The translations under genes and the position numbers were made by a program. Below the pieces are notes generated by a model, which was not told where the DNA came from, searched no databases, and saw nothing but the letters and a program-made list of their open reading frames with translations. A DNA stretch of 28,648 nucleotides from Bacteroidales bacterium UBA1628 (GTDB taxonomy: Bacteria; Bacteroidota; Bacteroidia; Bacteroidales; UBA932). Position 1 is the stretch's first letter; the number at the start of each line of letters is the position of its first letter. The DNA lies in assembly GCA_002321335.1 (NCBI GenBank), contig DCMG01000087.1, positions 30,675-59,322 of the forward strand, given 5' to 3'. Shown piece by piece: positions 22,721-28,648 of the stretch.

Positions 22721-22742
22721 GGTCGCTGAGCTTGTCGAAGCG
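22721..22742. repeat. REP-like palindromic repeat, copy 2
   Basis: Same 22-bp unit as copy 1 (14228 on), with T instead of C in the centre of TGAGCYTGTCGAAGCG. It lies in the 86-bp gap between convergent rlmD and tamL. The gap also carries 8-bp inverted arms TCTAAACA (22684-22691) and TGTTTAGA (22762-22769) that bracket the repeat. Confidence 0.65.
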
Positions 22743-22764
22743 CCGATGCGTCGGGACGACTTGT

Positions 22765-24978
22765 TTAGAACGGGTATCCGACGCCGAAATGGATGGAGTA
22801 GCCGTCTTTCCTCAGCCATTGGGACGGGGCGCGCCAGCGGTCTGCGTCCAGAGATGGGTCATAGACTTTCATTCCCATGTCCAGGCGGAGAATCAGGAAG
22901 TTAAGGTCCACACGGAGCCCGACACCCCAGTTGGCGGCAAGGCTGGTGGCGAGGTTCTTCAGGTCGAAATGAGTGTGTGTGCCGTCATCGCCGTCTGTCT
23001 CCTTCAGAGTCCAGATGTTGCCGACATCAGCGAAGACAGCTCCGCACAATTTCCAGAACATCGGAAAACGGTATTCCAGATTGGCCTCCAGTTTCACGTC
23101 TCCGGTCTGGCTCGGAATCACGAACGTCGTGTCTGTCTTTGCATGGCCAGGACCCAAGGCGCGGGCCTGCCATCCACGCATGCTGTTGGCCCCGCCACTG
23201 TAGAACTGTTTCTCGAACGGAAGTGTTGATGAGTTTCCATAGGCGTAGCCGACACCGCCAAGCAGCCGCATGGCCAAAGCCTGACCGCTGTTCTTGCCGA
23301 AGACAAAAGTCTTGCCGAGTGTGAGTTCTGTGCGGATGTACTGGGAATATGGAGTGTTCCAGACAAGCCTTGAACCATATTCGTCCTTTCTCATCGTTCC
23401 GTTGAACATGCTTAGGACATTGCCGGAGGCGTCCAGTTGCAGGCGGGCATATTCATAAGTCTCCTTAGGCACCAACGCTGTGCTGGTCGTGTAGTAGGCC
23501 ACAAGCCCGGAACCGACATCAAAGTGGTTCTGGTAGGCGTCTCTCATAAACGGATTGCCTGAAAGAGTGGTGTAGAAGTTCGGGTCGAGATTCGTCAGCC
23601 TTACGATCTTGGCCTGTATCGGATAGAACTGGTAGAAGAATCTTCCGTTACGCAGTGAACCGGAATAGCCATAAGACGTGGAGATCATATTCCTTGTGTA
23701 TTCAGGACGATTCTGGTAATTATATGAAGCGTTGATTTCGGTGCGAGGAATGGATGGTCCCTTGAACATAGAGTTCGGAAGGCCGAGAAATTCTGGGAAA
23801 CTCAAGCCGGCGGAAACACCAAATTCGTTGGATTTCACACTTCTGTCGTTGTACTTGAACTGGAAATTGCCGAGAAAGCCGAGGTTCAGCCACTGACCGC
23901 CGTGGAAGATGTTCTTGTGGTAATAACTGAGTTGCGGCGAGATGCCGATCAGACCGGTGGAGTTCGTGGAGCCCTCCAGATTAACCTTGAAACCTTGCAT
24001 TCTTGAACGGGTCAGATTGATGTCGCAGTCCACTGTTCCTGAGTCACGTGGATTCAGGGAGACGTTGACTCCGCTGAACATCCTCAAGGCGGAAAACCGG
24101 GAATATGTAGTGTTCACCTCATTCTCATCATATTGGTCACCTGGATGTAGAGTGCACATGTTCCTCAGCACCTTGTCATTGAATCTCAAGTCTTTGTCGT
24201 ACGAGATTGAGACTTCGCCCAATGAATATTTCCTGTGCGGGCGGGCATATTCAGGAGTCTGGTTTCTGGTATATTCCTTGACAATCATCAGAAGGTCGGC
24301 TGTGTCGGGTGAGTTTAGAGTATCGGCCTCGAACGAGAAGAAGTTCTTGGTGAAACCGAAGTATCCTTTACGTCTCATGGCGGAGGCACAGCGTTCGGTT
24401 TCCTTTTCCAAAGCGTCTTCGGAGAGAAAGTCTCCGGGTTTCAGTGATATTTCAGATGTGTCTGCCAAGAAATCATCCTTGAACTCACCATCAGGAATGG
24501 AGTAGGTTATCTTCCCTATTCTGAACTGTTTGCCAAGGGTTATTGAATATGTCACCTTCACTTTCTTTCCTTTGACCTCTATGTCACTGCGGACATCAGA
24601 ATCATAGTATCCAAGGTATTCAAGATGCCTTTTGATATTTTCGACCGAAGCTTCAACCTGTGACGATTGGTAGATGACAGGCGCAGTGCCGATGCTTCTT
24701 ATGAACTTGTTGACGGCCTTGTCAGGGTTCTTTCCGGACCAGTTGTAGAGATTAAGGAATGGATTCCAGCCTAAGATTATGTAAGAATTTGGCTTTTGCT
24801 TGATGTAGGATTCGACTTTCTTTGTGTTGAACTTCTCGTTATTGCTGACCTGTACTTTGTTGGAGGCCAACCTGTACTGGCCGTCCTCAAGAACGCGCGT
24901 CGTGCTGCACGAGAAACACAGCGCGGCGGCGGTGGCCATAGCGGCCATCAGGGTGAATAACGAGGATTTTGCCATCAT
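22765..24978 (-). CDS. TamL-like outer-membrane surface antigen (BamA/TamA superfamily lipoprotein)
   Basis: The 737-residue Omp85-superfamily protein has a signal peptide (basic start MMAKSS, hydrophobic 7-20) ending in a lipoprotein-type Cys, most likely C24 in LCFSC-STTRVL; the CSTTR.. opening matches TamL-type lipoproteins of this phylum. POTRA-like repeats follow (about 30-330), including VEASVENIKRHLEYLGYYDSDV. The C-terminal half (about 350-737) is a 16-strand-type barrel with RMQGFKVNLEGSTNSTGLIG, YSGGANSMRGWQARALGPG (the conserved RGW motif) and the terminal Phe of GVGYPF. TamL works with TamB in outer-membrane assembly. A tamB gene is not in the window. It converges on rlmD. Confidence 0.88.
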   Translation of the reverse strand: MMAKSSLFTLMAAMATAAALCFSCSTTRVLEDGQYRLASNKVQVSNNEKFNTKKVESYIKQKPNSYIILGWNPFLNLYNWSGKNPDKAVNKFIRSIGTAPVIYQSSQVEASVENIKRHLEYLGYYDSDVRSDIEVKGKKVKVTYSITLGKQFRIGKITYSIPDGEFKDDFLADTSEISLKPGDFLSEDALEKETERCASAMRRKGYFGFTKNFFSFEADTLNSPDTADLLMIVKEYTRNQTPEYARPHRKYSLGEVSISYDKDLRFNDKVLRNMCTLHPGDQYDENEVNTTYSRFSALRMFSGVNVSLNPRDSGTVDCDINLTRSRMQGFKVNLEGSTNSTGLIGISPQLSYYHKNIFHGGQWLNLGFLGNFQFKYNDRSVKSNEFGVSAGLSFPEFLGLPNSMFKGPSIPRTEINASYNYQNRPEYTRNMISTSYGYSGSLRNGRFFYQFYPIQAKIVRLTNLDPNFYTTLSGNPFMRDAYQNHFDVGSGLVAYYTTSTALVPKETYEYARLQLDASGNVLSMFNGTMRKDEYGSRLVWNTPYSQYIRTELTLGKTFVFGKNSGQALAMRLLGGVGYAYGNSSTLPFEKQFYSGGANSMRGWQARALGPGHAKTDTTFVIPSQTGDVKLEANLEYRFPMFWKLCGAVFADVGNIWTLKETDGDDGTHTHFDLKNLATSLAANWGVGLRVDLNFLILRLDMGMKVYDPSLDADRWRAPSQWLRKDGYSIHFGVGYPF

Positions 24979-24984
24979 ATTCTA

Positions 24985-24992
24985 CAAAAATA
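24985..24992 (-). promoter_or_regulatory. Candidate -7 promoter element for tamL
   Basis: CAAAAATA on the plus strand is TATTTTTG on the minus strand. It lies only 6 bp upstream of the ATG at 24978, so transcription would begin at or next to the start codon (a nearly leaderless mRNA). A TTTG box lies 22 bp further upstream (plus CAAA at 25015-25018), slightly too far. Confidence 0.4.
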
Positions 24993-25046
24993 GCAACCCT
25001 TTCCGATTTTTCTTCAAAATTGGGTCAAAATATTAATTTTCGTACC

Positions 25047-25054
25047 TATATTTG
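25047..25054 (+). promoter_or_regulatory. Candidate -7 promoter element for the decarboxylase gene
   Basis: TATATTTG matches TAnnTTTG, giving a leader of about 70 bases before the ATG at 25131. It supports that start over the longer open frame beginning at 24969, which would precede the promoter. Confidence 0.5.
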
Positions 25055-25130
25055 CACGCCGAAGCCAGGTATGGCATTCCCGGCGGCTCATTACTTATGT
25101 CGAACATTATTGGTTTACAGCTTTTTTAGG

Positions 25131-26525
25131 ATGAAGAACAAGTACATCGATCTTGTGGATCAGACCTTTGATTTTCCGCAGGACGAATTCAGGGTTGAAG
25201 ACGGCAATCTTTTCGTCAATGACATTGACATGATGGCAATCATCAAGGAATATGGCACACCGTTGAAACTCACCTACCTCCCGAAGATCACGTCTCAGAT
25301 CCAGAGGGCCAAGAGAATGTTCCGCAACGCAATGTCAAAGGTCAGCTATGAGGGTGACCACCACTATTGCTACTGCACGAAGAGCTCTCAGTTCAAGTTT
25401 GTCATCGAGCAGGCTCTCAAGAGCGATGTCCATCTTGAGACATCATCTGCCTATGACCTTGACCTTATCAGGAAACTTGAGGAGGAAAAACTTGTAGACA
25501 AGAATCTTATAATAATCTGCAACGGTTTCAAGAGACCTCAATACATCCAGAACATCGCCACGATGCTCAACGAGGGCTGGCACAACATCATTCCTGTTCT
25601 TGACAACAAGAACGAACTCGAAGATCTTGATGACCTGATTGAGGTTCCTACACAGCTTGGCATCCGCATCGCCTCCGAGGAGGAGCCTTCATTCGATTTC
25701 TACACCTCCCGTCTGGGAATCAGATACTCGGACATAATTCCGTTCTACCGCAACGGCATAAGCAAGAACCCTAAGTTCAAGCTGAAGATGCTCCATTTCT
25801 TCATCAACACCGGCATCAGGGACACTTCCTATTACTGGAACGAACTGGCGCGGTGCCTTAACCTCTACTGCGACCTCAAGCAGATCTGTCCGGATCTGGA
25901 TTCATTGAATATCGGAGGCGGTCTTCCTATAAAGACATCTTTGGCAGTTGACTATGATTATAAATATATGATCGAGGAGATCGTCTATCAGATCAAGTCT
26001 GTCTGCGACTCCCACGGTGTGCAGGTTCCGGACATCTACACGGAGTTCGGCAACTTCACCGTCGGCGAGAGCGGAGCGACCATATTCAAAGTGCTGGATG
26101 TCAAGCAGCAGAATGACCGCGAGTGCTGGTACATGATAGACAACTCGTTCATGACAAGCCTCCCGGACACCTGGGGACTTCACCAGAGGTTCATCCTCTT
26201 CCCTATCAACAAGTGGAATGAGGAATATCACAGGGTGTTCATCGGCGGGCTTACCTGCGACAGCAAGGATTTTTACAATTCCGAGGCGCACTCCAATGCC
26301 ATATTCCTTCCTGTTATGAAGAACAGAAGAGATCCGCTTTACATCGGATTCTTCCACACTGGAGCCTATCAGGAAGCGATTTCCGGGTACGGTGGAGTCA
26401 AGCATTGCCTTCAGCCTTCACCTAAGCACATCTTGATTGACAAGGACAAGGACGGAAAGATTACGACAAAGGTGTTCGCTCCGGAGCAGAGTTCGGACTC
26501 GATGCTGAAGATTCTCGGATTCTAG
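25131..26525 (+). CDS. Fold-type III PLP decarboxylase, arginine-decarboxylase-like
   Basis: The 464-residue enzyme belongs to the alanine-racemase/ornithine-decarboxylase fold. The PLP Lys is in HHYCYCTKSSQF (K84), the phosphate-binding loop is NIGGGLPIKTS (262-266), and the active-site Cys-Asp is in GGLTCDSKDFYN (C376-D377). Opening YIDLVDQTFDFPQDEF matches the ~465-residue Bacteroidota/Flavobacteria proteins usually annotated arginine decarboxylase. It is much shorter than SpeA (about 630 residues) and longer than typical carboxynorspermidine decarboxylases (about 380-400), so the true substrate is unproven; a role in polyamine synthesis is likely. The ATG at 25131 is chosen because upstream in-frame codons (from 24969) overlap tamL and precede the promoter. 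The RNA methyltransferase starts 3 bp after the stop. Confidence 0.82.
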   Translation: MKNKYIDLVDQTFDFPQDEFRVEDGNLFVNDIDMMAIIKEYGTPLKLTYLPKITSQIQRAKRMFRNAMSKVSYEGDHHYCYCTKSSQFKFVIEQALKSDVHLETSSAYDLDLIRKLEEEKLVDKNLIIICNGFKRPQYIQNIATMLNEGWHNIIPVLDNKNELEDLDDLIEVPTQLGIRIASEEEPSFDFYTSRLGIRYSDIIPFYRNGISKNPKFKLKMLHFFINTGIRDTSYYWNELARCLNLYCDLKQICPDLDSLNIGGGLPIKTSLAVDYDYKYMIEEIVYQIKSVCDSHGVQVPDIYTEFGNFTVGESGATIFKVLDVKQQNDRECWYMIDNSFMTSLPDTWGLHQRFILFPINKWNEEYHRVFIGGLTCDSKDFYNSEAHSNAIFLPVMKNRRDPLYIGFFHTGAYQEAISGYGGVKHCLQPSPKHILIDKDKDGKITTKVFAPEQSSDSMLKILGF

Positions 26526-26528
26526 GCT

Positions 26529-27272
26529 ATGCCTTCATCTTTGTCACACAATGAGATAAAGTTCGTCAAGTCTCTGGAACAGAAAAAGTTCAGGGATGAA
26601 AACGGACTTTTCATCGTTGAAGGGGAAAAGATGGTGGCCGAGGCTTTAAGGTCATCATTCATTGTCGAGAAGGTTTATAGGGAGAGTGAGGTCGGGGATG
26701 CGGCGATGGCTAGAATGAGCCTGTTGTCCTCCCCTTCTCCTGCTTTGGCGATAGTCAGGAAGCCAACGGACATTGACCTCGGGCATTTTCGGAATGTTCC
26801 GGGCAAAGGTCTGTATCTGGCTTTGGACGGAATCCGGGATCCGGGCAATCTCGGCACGATCATCCGCACGGCGGACTGGTTTGGGATAGACGCTGTGTAC
26901 GCCTCAAAGGACACTGTGGATATATTCAATCCTAAGGTCGTGCAGTCCACGATGGGAGCCATATTCAGGGTAAGATTCCACTATTGCGACATTTGCGGAC
27001 TATGCGCGAGAGTGGCCGCGGCCGGTGGCAATGTGTACGGGACTTTCCTTGATGGCGAGAATATTTACGCCAAGGATTTGGCCACGGGAGAAGCGTCTCC
27101 CTCCGTCATTGTGATCGGCAATGAGTCAAAAGGCATTTCCCCACAGGTCGGCGAACAGGTGACGGACAGGTTGTTCATTCCATCTTGGCCTCGGTACGAG
27201 AGAGGCTCTGAGTCTCTCAACGCGGCTGTGGCCACAGCGATAACAATTGCTGAGTTCCGCCGCAGGGCGTAG
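26529..27272 (+). CDS. TrmH/SpoU-family RNA 2'-O-methyltransferase
   Basis: The 247-residue protein has an N-terminal substrate-binding domain (LSHNEIKFVKSLEQKKFRDE, LFIVEGEKMVAEAL) and a C-terminal SPOUT knot domain. The three SpoU motifs are present: LDGIRDPGNLGTIIRTADWFG, VIVIGNESKGISPQV, and FIPSWPRYERGSESLNAAVATAI. The family methylates ribose 2'-OH groups in tRNA or rRNA using SAM. The two-domain layout resembles RlmB/YsgA proteins; the target base is not decidable. It is tightly linked to the decarboxylase gene (3-bp gap), so the two are almost certainly cotranscribed. The ATG at 26529 gives the expected N-terminus. Confidence 0.92.
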   Translation: MPSSLSHNEIKFVKSLEQKKFRDENGLFIVEGEKMVAEALRSSFIVEKVYRESEVGDAAMARMSLLSSPSPALAIVRKPTDIDLGHFRNVPGKGLYLALDGIRDPGNLGTIIRTADWFGIDAVYASKDTVDIFNPKVVQSTMGAIFRVRFHYCDICGLCARVAAAGGNVYGTFLDGENIYAKDLATGEASPSVIVIGNESKGISPQVGEQVTDRLFIPSWPRYERGSESLNAAVATAITIAEFRRRA

Positions 27273-27386
27273 TATGCTTTATTTTCTTTTCTGGAATCTG
27301 TTTTGATTTGTCGGAAACGTTCTTTTGAGGTGAAAATATTCATGGATTTTTCGTAATTTGCGGTTTGCTAGTAAATACGGACGCAA

Positions 27387-28648
27387 ATGAACGAAGAATC
27401 ACTGATGCGGTCCAGAATCCGGAAGATTCTGATGATCTGCAGCAACTACGACGCTTTTGCCCTTGAAGAGGACGGACGCATTGAGAATCAAGTTAAAAAC
27501 GAGTATCGTGAGCTAAACCTCAGCAACCCGCCGAAATTCATCTGGGCTAATTCATCTGCCCAGGCAAGAGAGATAATCGATTCCGAAACGGAGATCGATA
27601 TGATTATCTGTATGTTCAACGAGCAGGACAAAGGAATATTTCCGTTTGCATCCGAACTTAAGGATAAAGGATGCGGCATTCCTTTCATCTTGCTGATACA
27701 TTACTCGAAGGCGGTGAGACAGAGGGTGTTGGAATCCCCGCACAATGGAGTCGATTTCGTGTTCAGCTGGCACGGCAACGCCGATCTGATTCTGGCGATA
27801 GTAAAGCTTCTGGAGGATGCGGCAAACGCTGAGAATGATGTGTTCGAGGTTGGAGTGAAAGGGATTCTGCTTGTCGAGGACTCCATCCGTTACTACTCGA
27901 ACTATCTTCCTGAACTCTACAAGATTATCCTCACGCAGAGCCGCGAGTTCCTGACGGAATCCCTCAATGACGACCAAAAAAAGTACCGGAAAAGGTCCAG
28001 ACCCAAGATATTCCTTGCGACTTGTCTTGAGGAGGCGCTCGCCTATTTCGAAAAATACAGACGTAACCTGCTTGGCGTCATTTCGGATGTCGGAATGGTT
28101 GTGCATAAAGGAGATGATCCCAAGACGGAAAAACTTGACGCGGGCATCGACCTTGTGAAAATCATCCGTGAATATGATCCCCTCATGCCTGTGTTGCTTC
28201 AATCCTCGCAAGGCAGCATGGCAGAAGTCGCGGCGAGATTAGGCGTAGGTTTCCTGAAGAAATATTCCAGTACCCTTTTTCTACAGCTTGGGGATTACAT
28301 GAGGGAGGAGTTCGGTTTCGGTGATTTCGTGTTCAGAGACTCTTCCGGTGCTGAATGCGGAAGGGCTGCCAGCCTTTCTCAGCTTGAAAAGATAATCTAT
28401 GACATTCCGGATGATGTGCTGATGAGCAACACGTCCAGAAACATGTTCTCTAAATGGCTGTACGCCAGAGGATTGTTTAATTTGGCGGAAACTTTCAGGG
28501 CTGAGCACCACACTGATGCCGGTGAGTTCAGGAAATTCCTTCTGGACAACATCCGCCGTTACCACCAAAGTATCGGACAAGGCATCATCACCGAATTTCA
28601 CAAGGATTCATACGAAGACTATTATTGGTTCTCACGTGTCGGGGAAGG
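27387..28648 (+). CDS. Receiver-domain PEP synthase/PPDK-like protein (N-terminal part, cut by window edge)
   Basis: An open frame runs from an ATG at 27387 to the window end (420 codons, no stop). Two receiver-like units are visible. The first (about 12-145; ILMICSNYDAFALEEDG, IDMIICMFNEQ) has lost the acidic pocket. The second (about 158-300) keeps LLVEDSIRYY (E164, D165), a phospho-acceptor-like D234 in VISDVGM, and K291 in GFLKKYS. The segment FGDFVFRDSSG through ISRN-like TSRNMFSKWLYARGLF and IGQGIITEFHK, ending WFSRVGEG, matches the region that precedes the PEP/pyruvate-binding domain in ~1000-residue Bacteroidota proteins annotated as phosphoenolpyruvate synthase. The catalytic domains lie outside the window, so the enzymatic role rests on memory of that family. 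Confidence 0.75.
   Translation, partial: MNEESLMRSRIRKILMICSNYDAFALEEDGRIENQVKNEYRELNLSNPPKFIWANSSAQAREIIDSETEIDMIICMFNEQDKGIFPFASELKDKGCGIPFILLIHYSKAVRQRVLESPHNGVDFVFSWHGNADLILAIVKLLEDAANAENDVFEVGVKGILLVEDSIRYYSNYLPELYKIILTQSREFLTESLNDDQKKYRKRSRPKIFLATCLEEALAYFEKYRRNLLGVISDVGMVVHKGDDPKTEKLDAGIDLVKIIREYDPLMPVLLQSSQGSMAEVAARLGVGFLKKYSSTLFLQLGDYMREEFGFGDFVFRDSSGAECGRAASLSQLEKIIYDIPDDVLMSNTSRNMFSKWLYARGLFNLAETFRAEHHTDAGEFRKFLLDNIRRYHQSIGQGIITEFHKDSYEDYYWFSRVGE

Noticed and set aside
23942..24505. 187-residue plus-strand open frame opposite tamL
   Set aside because: Composition is typical of an antisense shadow, and it is inside the POTRA-coding region of tamL.
24969..25130. 54-residue N-terminal extension of the decarboxylase
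   Set aside because: It would begin inside tamL and upstream of the TATATTTG promoter element, and the extra residues do not resemble the family N-terminus.
1..28648. CRISPR arrays, defence islands, prophage or transposase genes
   Set aside because: No regularly spaced direct repeats, nuclease, integrase or transposase motifs were seen; gene content is almost entirely housekeeping with even composition.
1..28648. Apparent frequency of GAATAT/ATATTC strings
   Set aside because: Many are Glu-Tyr codons or frame-dependent; I cannot count or normalise them reliably by eye, so no claim is made.

Overview
The window is a chromosomal segment from a bacterium of the phylum Bacteroidota, most likely an anaerobic or microaerophilic member of the Bacteroidales. 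The evidence is as follows. Candidate promoters carry the TAnnTTTG -7 element typical of this phylum (for example at 144-151, 10724-10731, 11686-11693, 12986-12993 and 25047-25054), two with a TTTG box 19-20 bp upstream. Shine-Dalgarno sequences are largely absent. Several proteins are phylum-typical: a TamA/BamA-like surface antigen made as a lipoprotein, a DUF3467 protein, a GIN-domain protein, the long QueA variant, and a PEP-synthase-like protein with N-terminal receiver domains. A flavodiiron protein suggests an O2- or NO-sensitive lifestyle. No transposase, integrase, CRISPR array, tRNA or rRNA was seen.

Layout, left to right. A DUF3467 gene (cut by the left edge) diverges from a rightward run: valS, a YbgC-like thioesterase, tatA, tatC, an ABC-F ATPase, a GIN-domain secreted protein and an M19 dipeptidase (179-8304). 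It meets a leftward group: cinA, pyrD, and an XRE regulator with its own promoter (8383-11235). A 483-bp AT-rich region (11236-11718) holds the regulator's promoter with overlapping dyads, then the queA promoter. queA and an HX5D-type acyltransferase run rightward to 14191. A leftward block follows: rarA, a Ca2+/Na+ exchanger and a cysteate synthase-like PLP enzyme (18117 down to 14448). A flavodiiron protein, a Na/Pi-cotransporter-PhoU protein and an RlmD-type rRNA methyltransferase run rightward (18314-22678). The TamL-like outer-membrane protein runs leftward (24978 down to 22765). Finally an arginine-decarboxylase-family enzyme, a SpoU-type RNA methyltransferase and a receiver/PEP-synthase protein (cut by the right edge) run rightward.

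Most of the content is housekeeping: tRNA charging and modification, rRNA methylation, Tat export, envelope assembly, pyrimidine synthesis and replication-fork repair. Three things stand out. (1) A 33-bp intergenic element occurs four times, made of two AAC-N6-GTT dyads separated by exactly 9 bp in every copy (dyad centres 21 bp apart, two helical turns). Sites are 2846-2878, 8332-8364, 14411-14443 and 18150-18182. (2) The PLP enzyme at 14448-15731 looks like cysteate synthase rather than ordinary threonine synthase, which in this phylum would point to sulfonolipid (capnine/sulfobacin-type) synthesis. (3) The XRE regulator's promoter is covered by TTGT/ACAA dyads, a clear autoregulation candidate. 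Family calls come from reading motifs and memory of families; no database search was run.
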